Below are positions 1 to 9,579 of a DNA stretch of 39,589 nucleotides, piece after piece. Each line of letters starts with the position of its first letter. The first letter of the stretch is position 1. Below the pieces are notes generated by a model. The model saw only the letters and a program-made list of their open reading frames with translations, was not told the origin of the DNA and made no database searches. Position numbers and translations under genes: made by a program. The stretch covers positions 1 through 39,589 of the forward strand of contig JAKLLE010000031.1 of assembly GCA_023150295.1 (NCBI GenBank). Reading direction: 5' to 3'. The DNA comes from Giesbergeria sp. GTDB taxonomy: Bacteria; Pseudomonadota; Gammaproteobacteria; Burkholderiales; Burkholderiaceae_C.

Positions 1-1
1 G

Positions 2-94
2 CTGCAGCAAGCGGTGGTTACGCCGCCAGTGACGTATGGGGATGTCGTGAGCAAGAACACCGGGGAGAGCCAATCGGATACCATTGCTGGATGA
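2..94 (+). CDS. possible 3' end of an unidentified gene (partial)
   Basis: A reading frame open from the window edge ends at TGA 92-94 and would encode a 30-residue C-terminus ending in ...SQSDTIAG. It is not recognised. A second frame is open from base 1 to a TAA at 97-99, so the frame choice is uncertain. The base composition is less GC-rich than in the genes that follow. Between this stop and the terminator at 184-217 I see nothing convincing. Confidence 0.22.
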   Translation: MQQAVVTPPVTYGDVVSKNTGESQSDTIAG

Positions 95-183
95 AATAAC
101 AGTATCAATGGGGCTGCTGGAGCTAAATAGATACCCCTTACAAATGCACAGTATTCTGCGGCGATTGCTTGGGCACGCAAAGT

Positions 184-217
184 ACAAAGCCCGAACCGTT
201 GCCAGTTCGGGCTTTGT
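184..217 (-). terminator. rho-independent terminator of the aceE-aceF-lpdA operon
   Basis: A perfect 13-bp inverted repeat (184-196 and 205-217) is separated by an 8-nt loop. On the minus strand it is followed by a short T-rich stretch. It begins 21 bases beyond the lpdA stop, where the end of the pyruvate dehydrogenase transcript is expected. Confidence 0.8.
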
Positions 218-238
218 CAAAGAGGCTTGGCGGCTGGC

Positions 239-2068
239 TTACTTGCGCGCTGGTGGCACATCGGTACAAGACCCATGCGCCACTTCCGCCGCCATGCCGA
301 TGCTCTCGCCCAGCGTGGGGTGCGGGTGGATGGTCTTGCCGATGTCCACCGCATCTGCACCCATCTCGATGGCCAGGGCAATCTCGCCGATCATGTCGCC
401 CGCGTGGGTGCCGACCATGCCACCGCCCAGGATCTTGCCGTGGCCATGCGCCTCTGGTGAATCATCAAACAGCAGCTTGGTCACGCCTTCGTCGCGGCCG
501 TTGGCAATAGCGCGCCCGGACGCCGTCCAGGGGAACAGGCCCTTTTTGACCTTGATGCCTTGGGCCTTGGCCTGGTCTTCGGTGAGGCCCACCCAGGCCA
601 CTTCGGGGTCGGTGTAGGCCACGCTGGGGATGACGCGGGCGTTGAAGGCGGCGGCTGCCAATTCCTTGTTGCCTTGTAGTTCACCGGCAATCACTTCGGC
701 CGCCACATGGGCCTCGTGCACCGCCTTGTGCGCCAGCATGGGCTGGCCGACGATGTCGCCGATGGCGAAGATGTGGGGCACGTTGGTGCGCATCTGGATG
801 TCGACGTTGATGAAGCCACGGTCCGTCACCGCTACGCCAGCTTTGTCGGCGGCAATCTTCTTGCCGTTGGGGGTGCGGCCTACGGCCTGCAGCACGAGGT
901 CGTAGGTGCCTTCGCTCTTGGTACCGTCCAGGCCCTCGAACTGCACCTTGATGCCTTCGGGCGTGGCCTGGGCGCCCACGGTCTTGGTCTTGAGCAGGAT
1001 GTTGTCGAAGCGGTGCTTGTTCATCTTCTCCCAGACCTTGACCAGATCGCGGTCCGCACCCTGCATCAGGCCGTCCATCATCTCGACCACGTCCAGGCGG
1101 GCGCCCAGCGTGCTGTACACCGTGCCCATTTCCAGGCCGATGATGCCGCCGCCGACGATGAGCATCTTTTGGGGCACGCCCTGCAGGGCCAGTGCGCCGG
1201 TGGAGTCCACCACGCGCGGATCGTCGGGCATGAAGGGCAGGCGCACGGCCTGGCTGCCTGCGGCGATGATGGCCTTCTTGAAAGCCACGACCTTCTTGCT
1301 GCCGGTCTTGTCCTGGCCGGTGCCGGTGGTTTCTTCCACTTCGAGGTGGTTGGCACCCACAAAGGCGCCGTAGCCACGCACGATGGTGACCTTGCGCATC
1401 TTGGCCATCTGGCCCAGGCCGCCGGTGAGCTTGGCGATGACCTTTTCCTTGTGGCCGCGCAAGGTGTCCACATTGACCTGGGGCGCGCCAAAATCGACAC
1501 CTGCTGCCGAGAGGTGCGCCACTTCATCCATCACCGCCGCCACATGCAGCAGAGCCTTGCTGGGAATGCAGCCCACGTTGAGGCACACGCCGCCCAACTG
1601 GGCGTAGCGCTCCACCAGAACGACCTTCAGACCCAGGTCGGCGGCGCGGAACGCGGCACTGTAGCCGCCGGGGCCGCCGCCCAGCACCAGCACGTCGCAG
1701 TCCAGTTCGGCGCTGCCAGTGTAGCTAGATGCTTCAATTTTGATAGCTGCTTGCGCAGCACTGACGGGCGCTGGAGCCGTATTTTGCTCAATTTTTTGAG
1801 TGGCGGCGGGTGCGGGTGCCGACACCTCACCAGCCACCTCCAGCGTCAGCAACACGCTGCCCATGGCGACCTTGTCGCCCAGCTTTACCTTGAGCTCCTT
1901 GACCACGCCCGCGTGGCTGGACGGAATCTCCATGGAGGCCTTGTCGGACTCCACGGTGACCAGGCTTTGCTCGGCGCGGATGGTGTCGCCCACCTTGACG
2001 AGTACCTCGATCACGCCCACTTCGTCGAAGTCGCCGATGTCGGGGACTTGGATATCGATCACTGCCAT
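239..2068 (-). CDS. lpdA: dihydrolipoyl dehydrogenase (E3) with N-terminal lipoyl domain
   Basis: This is the E3 subunit of pyruvate dehydrogenase; it reoxidises dihydrolipoamide and reduces NAD+ using FAD. The 609-residue protein has a lipoyl domain at about 1-78 with the modifiable lysine K43 in VESDKASM. A linker at about 80-120 follows, then an E3 core with GGGPGG near 130-135, the redox disulfide C162/C167 in [13 protein letters not shown], and a C-terminal HPHPTLGE active-site motif. E. coli Lpd has no lipoyl domain; this longer form is known in several betaproteobacteria. The start at 2068 has AGGA at 8-nt spacing; an in-frame ATG two codons upstream (2074) is the alternative. The gene begins 13 bases after aceF and is last in the operon. 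The linker codons at about residues 90-116 coincide with a copy of the dispersed palindromic repeat and are AT-richer than their surroundings. Confidence 0.95.
   Translation of the reverse strand: MAVIDIQVPDIGDFDEVGVIEVLVKVGDTIRAEQSLVTVESDKASMEIPSSHAGVVKELKVKLGDKVAMGSVLLTLEVAGEVSAPAPAATQKIEQNTAPAPVSAAQAAIKIEASSYTGSAELDCDVLVLGGGPGGYSAAFRAADLGLKVVLVERYAQLGGVCLNVGCIPSKALLHVAAVMDEVAHLSAAGVDFGAPQVNVDTLRGHKEKVIAKLTGGLGQMAKMRKVTIVRGYGAFVGANHLEVEETTGTGQDKTGSKKVVAFKKAIIAAGSQAVRLPFMPDDPRVVDSTGALALQGVPQKMLIVGGGIIGLEMGTVYSTLGARLDVVEMMDGLMQGADRDLVKVWEKMNKHRFDNILLKTKTVGAQATPEGIKVQFEGLDGTKSEGTYDLVLQAVGRTPNGKKIAADKAGVAVTDRGFINVDIQMRTNVPHIFAIGDIVGQPMLAHKAVHEAHVAAEVIAGELQGNKELAAAAFNARVIPSVAYTDPEVAWVGLTEDQAKAQGIKVKKGLFPWTASGRAIANGRDEGVTKLLFDDSPEAHGHGKILGGGMVGTHAGDMIGEIALAIEMGADAVDIGKTIHPHPTLGESIGMAAEVAHGSCTDVPPARK
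1728..1797 (+). repeat. dispersed two-hairpin repeat, copy inside lpdA
   Basis: This copy has the core TTTTGATAGCTGC-TTGCGC and the tail GGGCGCTGGAGCCG followed by a T-rich end. Head to tail runs on the plus strand, antisense to lpdA. It is open in the lpdA frame and encodes the linker peptide EQNTAPAPV...AQAAIKIEA. It is very close to the copy in aceF: both share GGGCGCTGG and GCC and end in TTTTGCTC. The GCGC stem is weaker here than in the intergenic copies. Confidence 0.7.
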
Positions 2069-2081
2069 GTTCATGTTCCTT

Positions 2082-3434
2082 TCACAGCAGGATGCGGCGG
2101 TAGTCCGCCAGGATTTGGCCCAGGTACACGTTGAAGCGTGCAGCGGCAGCGCCGTCGATGACGCGGTGATCCCAGGTGAGCGACAGCGGCAGCATGAGGC
2201 GCGGCACAAACTGCTTGCCGTCCCACACGGGCTCCATCTGGCTCTTGCACACGCCCAGAATGGCCACCTCGGGCGCGTTGATGATGGGCGTGAAGTAGCG
2301 CCCACCAATGCCGCCCAGGCTGGAGATGGTGAAGCAGGCGCCGCTCATGTCGGCCGGGCCCAGCTTGCCGTCTCTGGCCTTCTTGGCCAGCTCGCTCATT
2401 TCCTGGCTGATCTGGAAGATGCCTTTCTTGTCTGCGTCCTTCAGCACGGGAACCACCAGGCCATTGGGCGTATCCGCCGCAAAGCCGATGTGGAAGTACT
2501 GCTTGTACACCAGGCTGTCGCCGTCCAGGCTGCTATTGAAGTCGGGGAACTTCTTGAGCGCGGCCACGCAGGCCTTGATGAGGAACGCGAGCATGGTGAC
2601 CTTGATGCCACTCTTCTCGTTTTCCTTGTTGAGCTGGACGCGGAACGCCTCCAGATCGGTGATGTCGGCGTCGTCGTGGTTGGTCACGGCGGGAATCACC
2701 ACCGCGTTGCGCGTGAGGTTGGCGCCGCTGATCTTCTTGATGCGGCCCAGTTCCTTGCGCTCCACCGGGCCGAACTTGCTGAAGTCCACCTTGGGCCAGG
2801 GCAGCAGGTCCAGACCCACGCCCGTGCCGCCACCACCCGCCGGGGCCTTGGCGGCCTGGGCCTTGGTCTGCACGCTGCCGGTCATCACGCGCTGGGTGAA
2901 GGCCTGCACGTCCTCGTGCGAAATGCGGCCCTTGGGGCCGCTGCCCTGGACTTCGGCCAGCGGCACGCCCAGTTCGCGCGCAAACTTGCGCACCGAGGGG
3001 CTGGCGTGCGGCAGGCCGCCGGTGGGCGTGCCGGGCTGGTGCGCGGGCTCGGCCACCGCTGCGGCAGCCACAACAGGCGCCGGGGTGGCGGCTGCCGGCG
3101 CTGCCACCACGGCAGGCGCTTCTGTTTTGATAGCTTCTGGCGCTTGTTCTACGGGCGCTGGGGCCGTTTTTTGCTCGGAGTCCCGGGCGGGCGCGCCTGC
3201 GGCGTCGAGCACCAGCACCACCGAACCCTGCTTGACCTTGTCGCCCACCTGCACGCGCAGTTCCTTGACCACGCCCGCGTGGCTCGATGGGATCTCCATC
3301 GACGCCTTGTCCGACTCGACCGTGATGAGCGATTGCTCGGCCTTGACCGTGTCGCCCGCCTTGACGAGCAGTTCGATCACGCCCACTTCGTCGAAATCCC
3401 CGATGTCCGGGACCTGGATGTCCATCAGTGCCAT
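2082..3434 (-). CDS. aceF: dihydrolipoyllysine acetyltransferase (E2 of pyruvate dehydrogenase)
   Basis: E2 is the structural core of pyruvate dehydrogenase and moves the acetyl group from lipoyl-lysine to CoA. The 450-residue protein has a single lipoyl domain (about 1-76, lysine K43 in VESDKASM). An Ala/Pro-rich linker follows, then a peripheral-subunit-binding domain (about 143-180) and the catalytic domain, with the DHRVIDG signature at residues 422-428. E. coli AceF has three lipoyl domains, so this is the short form. The start ATG has GGAG at about 7 nt. The gene lies 17 bases after aceE and 13 before lpdA. Its lipoyl domain closely resembles that of lpdA. Linker residues 86-107 are encoded by a copy of the dispersed repeat. 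Confidence 0.96.
   Translation of the reverse strand: MALMDIQVPDIGDFDEVGVIELLVKAGDTVKAEQSLITVESDKASMEIPSSHAGVVKELRVQVGDKVKQGSVVLVLDAAGAPARDSEQKTAPAPVEQAPEAIKTEAPAVVAAPAAATPAPVVAAAAVAEPAHQPGTPTGGLPHASPSVRKFARELGVPLAEVQGSGPKGRISHEDVQAFTQRVMTGSVQTKAQAAKAPAGGGGTGVGLDLLPWPKVDFSKFGPVERKELGRIKKISGANLTRNAVVIPAVTNHDDADITDLEAFRVQLNKENEKSGIKVTMLAFLIKACVAALKKFPDFNSSLDGDSLVYKQYFHIGFAADTPNGLVVPVLKDADKKGIFQISQEMSELAKKARDGKLGPADMSGACFTISSLGGIGGRYFTPIINAPEVAILGVCKSQMEPVWDGKQFVPRLMLPLSLTWDHRVIDGAAAARFNVYLGQILADYRRILL
3117..3177 (+). repeat. dispersed two-hairpin repeat, copy inside aceF
   Basis: This copy reads GCTTCTGTTTTGATAGCTTC-TGGCGCTT, a 7-nt loop, then GGGCGCTGGGGCCG and a T run. The stem GCGCTT/GGGCGC pairs with two G-T wobbles. 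Head to tail is on the plus strand, antisense to aceF. In the aceF frame it gives EQKTAPAPV...AIKTEA, nearly the lpdA peptide. Codons here are AT-richer than in the flanking Ala/Pro linker. Confidence 0.75.
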
Positions 3435-3451
3435 GTTTGTCTCCAGCGTTG

Positions 3452-6163
3452 TTATGCGTACAGCGGGTTGGTCTTGTCGGCCTTGATGCCGTACTTGGTG
3501 ATGGCATCGGCCACCTTGGCGGCGGGCACGCTGCCCTGCTCGCTCAGGGCCTTGAGCGCAGCCACGACGATGTAGTGGCGGTTGATCTCGAAGTGTTCAC
3601 GCAGCTTGCTGCGGAAGTCGCTGCGGCCAAAGCCGTCGGTGCCCAGCACCTTGTAGCCGCGCCCTGCGGGGATGAAGGGGCGGATCTGCTCGGCGTAGCT
3701 CTTCATGTAGTCGGTGGAAGCCACCACCGGGCCCGCATGGCCACCCAACTGGCGTGCCACGAAGGACGTGCGCGGCGCTTCCAGCGGGTGCAGCAGGTTC
3801 CAGCGCTCGCAGTCCTGGCCTTCACGGGCCAGTTCATTGAAGCTGGGGCAGCTCCAGACATCGGCCTGCACGCCCCAATCGGCGGCCAGCAGGGTCTGGG
3901 CTTCCAGCGATTCGCGCAGGATGGTGCCCGAGCCCAGCAATTGCACGCGCTTGTCCCCCTCGGCACCCGGCTTGCACAGGTACATGCCCTGGATGATCTG
4001 CTCTTCGGTGCCAGCGCTCAGGCCGGGCATGGCGTAGTTCTCGTTGAGCAGGGTGATGTAGTAGTACACGTTTTCCTGCTTCTCCACCATGCGCTTCAAG
4101 CCATGGTGCAGGATCACCGCCACTTCGTGCGCGAAGGTGGGGTCGTAGCTCACGCAGTTGGGGATGGTGCCGGCCAGAATGTGGCTATGGCCGTCCTCGT
4201 GTTGCAGGCCCTCGCCGTTGAGCGTGGTGCGCCCCGAGGTGCCGCCCAGCAGGAAGCCGCGCGCCTGCATGTCGCCCGCCGCCCAGGCCAGGTCGCCGAT
4301 GCGCTGGAAGCCGAACATGGAGTAGTACACGTAGAACGGCACCATGATGCGGTTGCTGGTGCTGTAGCTGGTGGCCGCCGCAATCCAGCTGGCCATGCCG
4401 CCCGCTTCGTTGATGCCTTCCTGCAGGATCTGCCCGGCCTTGTCCTCGCGGTAGTACATGACCTGGTCTTTGTCCACCGGGGTGTAGAGCTGGCCCTTGG
4501 GGTTGTAGATGCCGATTTGGCGGAACAGGCCTTCCATGCCGAAGGTACGGGCTTCGTCCACCAGGATGGGCACCACACGCGGGCCCAGGGCCTGGTCGCG
4601 CAGCAGTTGCGTCACGAATCGCACATAGGCCTGCGTGGTGCTGATCTCGCGGCCTTCGGCGGTGGGCTCCAGAATGGCCTTGAAGGTGTCGAGTGCGGGC
4701 ACGGTGAACTGCTCGTCGGCCTTGGCGCGGCGCTTGGGCAGGTAGCCACCCAGGGCTTTGCGGCGCTCGTGCAGGTAGCGCATTTCGGGCGTGTCTTCGG
4801 CCGGCTTGTAGTAGGGCAGCTTGGGCAGTTCGCTGTCGGGAATGGGGATGCTGAAGCGGTCACGGATGTACTTGATGTCTTCGTCGCTGAGCTTCTTGGT
4901 CTGGTGCACGGTGTTCTTGCCTTCACCGGCCTTGCCCATGCCATAGCCCTTGACGGTCTTGACCAGCAACACCACGGGCTGGCCGGACTTGTTGTTGTGC
5001 GCAGCGTGGAAAGCGGCGTACACCTTCTCGGGCTGGTGGCCGCCACGGCGCAGCTCAAACACCTCTTCGTCGCTCATGTGCTCCACGAGCTTCAAGGTCT
5101 CGGGGTAGCGGCCAAAGAAGTTCTTGCGCACGAAGGCGCCGTCGTTGGCCTTCATGGCCTGGTAGTCGCCGTCCAGCGTTTCCATCATGAGCTGCTTGAG
5201 CTTGCCGCTCTTGTCGCGTGCCAGCAGCTCGTCCCAGCCCTTGCCCCAGATCAGCTTGATGACGTTCCAGCCCGAGCCACGGAATTCGCCTTCGAGCTCC
5301 TGGATGATCTTGCCGTTGCCTCGCACCGGGCCGTCCAGACGCTGCAGGTTGCAGTTGACAACGAAGATGAGGTTGTCCAGCCCCTCGCGTGCAGCCAAGC
5401 CGATGGCGCCCAGCGACTCGGGCTCGTCCATCTCGCCGTCGCCCATGAAGGCCCAGACCTTGCGGTTTTCGGTGTTGGCAATGCCGCGGGCGTGCAGGTA
5501 CTTGAGGAAACGCGCCTGGTAAATGGCCATCAGCGGCCCCAGGCCCATCGACACGGTGGGGAACTGCCAGAACTCGGGCATCAGCTTGGGGTGCGGGTAG
5601 CTGGAAAGGCCCTTGCCATCCACCTCCTGGCGGAAGCTGTCGAGCTGCTCCTCGGTCAGGCGCCCTTCCAGGAAGGCGCGTGCGTAGATGCCGGGCGCGC
5701 TGTGGCCCTGGATGTAAAGGCAGTCACCGCCATGGTTTTCGCTCTCGGCGTGCCAAAAGTGGTTGAAGCCCGCACCCAGCATGGACGCCAGCGAGGCGAA
5801 GGAGCCAATGTGGCCGCCCAGGTCGCCGCCGTCGGCAGGGTTGAGGCGGTTGGCGCGCACCACCATGGCCATGGCGTTCCAGCGCATGTAGGCACGCAGG
5901 CGCTTTTCGATGGCGATGTTGCCGGGGCAGCGCGCCTCTTGCTCGGGCTCGATGGTGTTCACATAGCCGGTATTGGCCGAGAACGGCAGGTCGATGCTGT
6001 TCTGCCGTGCATGCTCCAGCAATTGCTCCAGCAGGTAGTGGGCGCGCTCGGGGCCCTCTTTCTCGATGACGGCGGCCAAGGCCTCCATCCATTCGCGGGT
6101 TTCCTGTTGGTCGGCGTCGTTGGCGGCGGGGGCCCCTGTGGCAGTGTCTTGCTGGGCGGACAT
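3452..6163 (-). CDS. aceE: pyruvate dehydrogenase E1 component, homodimeric type
   Basis: This thiamine-diphosphate enzyme decarboxylates pyruvate and acetylates the lipoyl group of AceF. The 903-residue protein matches the homodimeric E1 family (E. coli AceE is 887). The ThDP-binding motif GDGEMDEPES near residue 240 is followed by VVNCNLQRLDGPV. Other family landmarks include GHFASLASM-like AceE sequence near the N-terminus (here GSFASLASMLGAGF). The start at 6163 is chosen because GAGGAG lies 6 nt before the ATG; a longer in-frame extension to 6220 lacks such a site. It is the first gene of the aceE-aceF-lpdA operon, divergent from a two-component system. No PdhR-like GntR regulator is present beside it. 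Confidence 0.97.
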   Translation of the reverse strand: MSAQQDTATGAPAANDADQQETREWMEALAAVIEKEGPERAHYLLEQLLEHARQNSIDLPFSANTGYVNTIEPEQEARCPGNIAIEKRLRAYMRWNAMAMVVRANRLNPADGGDLGGHIGSFASLASMLGAGFNHFWHAESENHGGDCLYIQGHSAPGIYARAFLEGRLTEEQLDSFRQEVDGKGLSSYPHPKLMPEFWQFPTVSMGLGPLMAIYQARFLKYLHARGIANTENRKVWAFMGDGEMDEPESLGAIGLAAREGLDNLIFVVNCNLQRLDGPVRGNGKIIQELEGEFRGSGWNVIKLIWGKGWDELLARDKSGKLKQLMMETLDGDYQAMKANDGAFVRKNFFGRYPETLKLVEHMSDEEVFELRRGGHQPEKVYAAFHAAHNNKSGQPVVLLVKTVKGYGMGKAGEGKNTVHQTKKLSDEDIKYIRDRFSIPIPDSELPKLPYYKPAEDTPEMRYLHERRKALGGYLPKRRAKADEQFTVPALDTFKAILEPTAEGREISTTQAYVRFVTQLLRDQALGPRVVPILVDEARTFGMEGLFRQIGIYNPKGQLYTPVDKDQVMYYREDKAGQILQEGINEAGGMASWIAAATSYSTSNRIMVPFYVYYSMFGFQRIGDLAWAAGDMQARGFLLGGTSGRTTLNGEGLQHEDGHSHILAGTIPNCVSYDPTFAHEVAVILHHGLKRMVEKQENVYYYITLLNENYAMPGLSAGTEEQIIQGMYLCKPGAEGDKRVQLLGSGTILRESLEAQTLLAADWGVQADVWSCPSFNELAREGQDCERWNLLHPLEAPRTSFVARQLGGHAGPVVASTDYMKSYAEQIRPFIPAGRGYKVLGTDGFGRSDFRSKLREHFEINRHYIVVAALKALSEQGSVPAAKVADAITKYGIKADKTNPLYA

Positions 6164-6223
6164 GCGCGTCTCCTCGGGTTGTGGTGGTGGCAATTTAGTG
6201 GGTTCACTCCATTTTTGCACAGT

Positions 6224-6252
6224 TTTTTATTTTTTCAAATAGCGCCACTCAA
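6224..6252 (-). promoter_or_regulatory. candidate aceE operon promoter
   Basis: On the minus strand, TTGAGT (6252-6247) and TAAAAA (6229-6224) are separated by 17 bases. Each matches four of six positions of the sigma70 consensus. The site lies in an AT-rich gap about 60 bases upstream of the aceE start, the only clearly AT-rich spot between the two divergent operons. Confidence 0.35.
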
Positions 6253-6330
6253 TTTTGTATTGTGAAATTCAGAGAAATTCATGCCTCGGCTTCCAAGGAG
6301 GCAAACACCCCCTCCTCTACACTTGAGGAC

Positions 6331-8883
6331 ATGGCACAAACCACGCCGCAGCCCCTTTCTTCCAATGCCCCCGCGACCCTCGTTCAACGCTGGCGCGCCT
6401 GGTGGCGCAGCCTGTCGCCGGTTCGGCAAGACCGCTTTGCCGCCCTGGCCCCCCTGGCGGCCGTTCTTTTGTTCATGGCGGCCATCGTGGCGGCGTTCTG
6501 GTACCTGCGCGTGGAAGAAGGCGAGCGCGAGCAGGAGGCGCTGCGCCGCGATCTGGAATACGCCCAGCAGCGTGTGCGCCTGCGCCTGCTGGAGCGCCAG
6601 GAACAACTCATGCGCATCGCGCGCGACTTGGCCAACCAGGACATGGAGCGCACGCAGTTCGACCAGCGCGCGGAAACCTTGGTCAGCCAGTACCCCGAGC
6701 TCCAGTCCGTCACCTGGATCGACGATCGTGGCCAGGTCCGCGCCACCCATTCCGCACCCACCATTGCAGGCAGCCAGGTACGTGTGGCGGGCGAGGCATT
6801 GCAGGCCGGCAGCCTGACCGCCGACACTTACGCCCTCACGCGGGACCTGCAACAGCCGGTGTACGTGCAGCCCGAATCCAGCGCCAACGCCCCGGCCCCC
6901 TTGCTGCAGTTGCATGTGCCCATGAACGTGCAGGGCAAGTTTGCGGGCGTGGTGCTGGGCGAATACTCCATCGACAGCCTGCTGCGCTACGCGACCCCCA
7001 CCGAAGTGCTGGCGCGCTACGCCGTCACGCTGATCGACCAGAACCGCCAGGTGCTCGCGGGCACGCCCTTGCAGCCGCGCGGACGCGCCGCGCAGTGGAT
7101 GCCCTGGAGCGCCAAGGCCAACGAGTACGAAGTGCCCGTGTCCCCCGTGGGCAATGGCCTGGTGCTGCGCGCGCAGGCCTACCGCACCTCCCTGGGCGTG
7201 GTGGGCAGCGGCCTGTTCTGGCTGGTGGGCACGCTCAGCGCCATGACGGCCTGGATGCTGATTGCCACCTGGCGCCACACACGCCGGCGCATGCAGGCCC
7301 AAAACGCGCTGGTGATGGAAACCAACTTCCGCCGTGCCATGGAAAACTCCGTGCTCACCGGCATGCGCGCCCTGGACCTGCAAGGCCGCATCACCTACGT
7401 CAACGCTGCGTTCTGCCAGATGACGGGCTGGAGCGAAGCCGAGCTGGTGGGCCAGCTGCCACCGTTCCCGTACTGGCCCGAATCGGAGTACGACAACCTG
7501 CACGCCCGCCTGAAGGAAGAACTCAGCGGCAAGACCGTTCCCGGCGGCTTCCAGGTGCGTGTGCGGCGCAAGAACGGCACCTTGTTCGATGCCCGGCTGT
7601 ACGTGTCGCCCCTGATCGACGCTCACGGCCAACAGACGGGCTGGATGACATCGATGACCGACATCACCGAGCCCAACCGCATCCGTGAGCAGCTCAGTGC
7701 CTCGCACGAGCGCTTCACCATCGTGCTCGAATCGCTGGATGCCTCGGTCTCGGTGGCACCGCTGGGCAGCGAGGAGCTGCTGTTCGCCAACAAGCTGTAC
7801 CGCCAGTGGTTCGGCTCGCACACCGGGGGCCACCTGCAACTGGTGGCGCAGGCCGGCGTGCTGCCCACAGCCCCTGCGAGCGCCGAGGACGAAGACGGCC
7901 TCATGGGCCTGCCCACCTCCACGCTGACCAGCGCCAGTTCTGAAAACGCCGAAATTTTCCTGCCCGAACTGGGCAAATGGCTGGAGGTGCGCTCGCGCTA
8001 CCTGAGCTGGGTGGACGGGCGCCTGGCGCAGATGGTGATCGCCACCGACATCACCCCGCGCCGCCTGGCCGAGGAGCAGAGCGCACGCCAAACCGAGCGC
8101 GCCCAATCGGTCAGCCGCCTCATCACCATGGGCGAGATGGCCTCCAGCGTGGCGCACGAGCTGAACCAGCCGCTCACGGCCATCAGCAACTACTGCAGCG
8201 GCATCATCTCGCGCATCCGCTCGGGCAACATCACCGAGGAAGCCCTGCTCACCGCGATGGAGAAAACCGCGCACCAGGCCCAGCGCGCGGGGCAGATCAT
8301 CCAGCGTATCCGCGATTTCGTGAAAAAAAGCGCCCCCAACCGCCAGCTGGCCGATGTGCCCACCATGGTGAGCGAAGCCGTGGAGCTGGCCGAAATCGAG
8401 CTGCGCCGCCACAACGTGCGCCTGACGCACTACGTGGCCGCGCGCCTGCCGCAGGTGATGGCCGACTCCATCCTGATCGAGCAGGTGCTCATCAACCTGA
8501 TGAAGAACGGCGCCGAATCCATCGCCCAGGCCCAGCGCCCGCTGTCCAACCGCAGTGTGGAGCTGCGCGTGGTGCCGCGCCAGGTGGAAGGCCAGGACGG
8601 CGTGGAGTTTTCCGTACAGGACACCGGCAAGGGGCTGCCCCAAGAGGTGCAGGACCGGCTGTTCGAGGCCTTCTTCTCGACCAAGACCGAAGGCATGGGC
8701 ATGGGGTTGAACCTGTGCCGCAGCATCGTCGAGTCCCACCAGGGCCGGATGCAGGCAGAGAACCTCTACAATGGGCCGGAGGTCACGGGCTGCCGGTTTT
8801 CCTTCTGGCTGCCCCTCGCTGCGCCTGCCAACGACACGGCAGACACCGTGGCAAACGCACACCCCCCAAGGACAAACGCATGA
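6331..8883 (+). CDS. membrane PAS-domain sensor histidine kinase
   Basis: This inner-membrane sensor phosphorylates the response regulator encoded next. The 850-residue protein has a membrane segment at about 38-59, a periplasmic region of about 230 residues and a second membrane segment at about 289-312. Cytoplasmic PAS domains start near 329 (FRRAMENSVLTGMRALD) and 460. A HisKA domain has phospho-acceptor H609 in SVAHELNQPL, and the ATPase domain has N726 (NLMKNGAES), DTGKGLP near 764 and GMGMGLNL. The kinase core resembles the FixL/DctS type. The start is uncertain: ATG 6331 has GAGG only 2 nt away, and an upstream in-frame GTG exists at 6262. The ligand is unknown. Placement opposite the pyruvate dehydrogenase operon suggests, but does not show, sensing of a carboxylic acid. 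Confidence 0.9.
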   Translation: MAQTTPQPLSSNAPATLVQRWRAWWRSLSPVRQDRFAALAPLAAVLLFMAAIVAAFWYLRVEEGEREQEALRRDLEYAQQRVRLRLLERQEQLMRIARDLANQDMERTQFDQRAETLVSQYPELQSVTWIDDRGQVRATHSAPTIAGSQVRVAGEALQAGSLTADTYALTRDLQQPVYVQPESSANAPAPLLQLHVPMNVQGKFAGVVLGEYSIDSLLRYATPTEVLARYAVTLIDQNRQVLAGTPLQPRGRAAQWMPWSAKANEYEVPVSPVGNGLVLRAQAYRTSLGVVGSGLFWLVGTLSAMTAWMLIATWRHTRRRMQAQNALVMETNFRRAMENSVLTGMRALDLQGRITYVNAAFCQMTGWSEAELVGQLPPFPYWPESEYDNLHARLKEELSGKTVPGGFQVRVRRKNGTLFDARLYVSPLIDAHGQQTGWMTSMTDITEPNRIREQLSASHERFTIVLESLDASVSVAPLGSEELLFANKLYRQWFGSHTGGHLQLVAQAGVLPTAPASAEDEDGLMGLPTSTLTSASSENAEIFLPELGKWLEVRSRYLSWVDGRLAQMVIATDITPRRLAEEQSARQTERAQSVSRLITMGEMASSVAHELNQPLTAISNYCSGIISRIRSGNITEEALLTAMEKTAHQAQRAGQIIQRIRDFVKKSAPNRQLADVPTMVSEAVELAEIELRRHNVRLTHYVAARLPQVMADSILIEQVLINLMKNGAESIAQAQRPLSNRSVELRVVPRQVEGQDGVEFSVQDTGKGLPQEVQDRLFEAFFSTKTEGMGMGLNLCRSIVESHQGRMQAENLYNGPEVTGCRFSFWLPLAAPANDTADTVANAHPPRTNA

Positions 8884-9506
8884 GCTTGATTCCCAAAAAA
8901 GGAACTGTGTATGTCGTCGATGACGACGAGGCCGTTCGCGATTCGCTGCAATGGCTGCTGGAAGGCAAAGATTACCGGGTGCGCTGTTTTGATTCGGCCG
9001 AGTCCTTTCTCTCGCGCTACGACCCGCGCGAAGTCGCCTGCCTGATCGTGGACATCCGCATGGCCGGCATGACCGGCCTGGACCTGCAGGACCGACTGAT
9101 CGAACGCAAATCCCCCCTGCCCATCGTCTTCATCACCGGCCACGGCGACGTGCCCATGGCGGTCGATACGATGAAGAAAGGCGCGCTGGACTTCATTCAA
9201 AAGCCCTTCAACGAAGACGCGCTGGTCAACCTGGTGGAGCGCATGCTCGACGTGGCGCGCCAGTCCTTTGCGGGCTACCAACAGGCCGCCAGCCGCGAAG
9301 CGCTGCTGGCCAAGCTGACCAGCCGCGAGGCGCAGGTGCTGGAGCGCATCGTCGCCGGGCGCCTGAACAAGCAGATCGCCGACGACCTGGGCATCAGCAT
9401 CAAGACCGTGGAAGCGCACCGCGCCAACATCATGGAAAAGCTGGGCGCCAACACCGTGGCCGACCTGCTCAAGATCGCCCTGGGCCAAGCCGCAGCCAAG
9501 GCCTGA
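8880..9506 (+). CDS. FixJ/DctR-type response regulator (receiver + LuxR helix-turn-helix)
   Basis: This transcription factor is the partner of the sensor kinase. The 208-residue protein has a receiver domain (about 9-125) with acidic DDD near 14-16, phospho-acceptor D58 in LIVDIRM, T86 in FITGHGD and K108 in FIQKPF. A LuxR/GerE DNA-binding domain follows at about 143-203 (LTSREAQVLERIVAG, ISIKTVEAHRANIMEKLG). Its ATG overlaps the kinase stop as ATGA, so translation is probably coupled; AAGGAC precedes it. The best-known relatives control nitrogen fixation or C4-dicarboxylate uptake. The target here is unknown, and the divergent aceE operon is an obvious candidate by position only. Confidence 0.93.
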   Translation: MSLIPKKGTVYVVDDDEAVRDSLQWLLEGKDYRVRCFDSAESFLSRYDPREVACLIVDIRMAGMTGLDLQDRLIERKSPLPIVFITGHGDVPMAVDTMKKGALDFIQKPFNEDALVNLVERMLDVARQSFAGYQQAASREALLAKLTSREAQVLERIVAGRLNKQIADDLGISIKTVEAHRANIMEKLGANTVADLLKIALGQAAAKA

Positions 9507-9566
9507 TTTGCTATTGTTTTGATAGCTGCTAGCGCTTTACCCATAAGCGCCAGAGGCCATTTTTAT
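9507..9566 (+). repeat. dispersed two-hairpin repeat, intergenic copy before folD
   Basis: The first hairpin is GCTAT (9510-9514), a 7-nt loop and ATAGC (9522-9526). The second is GCGCTT (9532-9537), a 7-nt loop and AAGCGC (9545-9550). The tail is AGGCCATTTTT. The copy starts at the response-regulator stop codon and ends 13 bases before folD. Another small inverted repeat, TGATGA-TT-TCATCA (9567-9580), runs into the folD start codon. Confidence 0.85.
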
Positions 9567-9579
9567 TGATGATTTCATC

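Noticed and set aside
2069-2308. N-terminal extension of lpdA
   Set aside because: It would overlap aceF, and the translation has no family match; the lipoyl domain start at 2068 has a good ribosome-binding site.
1728-3177. Independent insertion of the repeat in both lpdA and aceF taken as certain
   Set aside because: The two lipoyl domains are paralogous and the linkers lie at equivalent positions, so one insertion followed by duplication or gene conversion is equally possible. I count them as copies but not as proven separate events.
3428-6265. Very long open frame on the plus strand antisense to aceE
   Set aside because: It mirrors aceE in codon phase, a common effect in GC-rich genes, and has low-complexity His/Gln/Val/Leu-rich translation with no recognisable domain. 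The same holds for the long antisense frames opposite gyrA, rpsA, lpdA and the beta-oxidation genes.
6262-6330. GTG start for the sensor kinase at 6262
   Set aside because: There is no good ribosome-binding site and the extra residues are polar without family support; kept only as an alternative to 6331.
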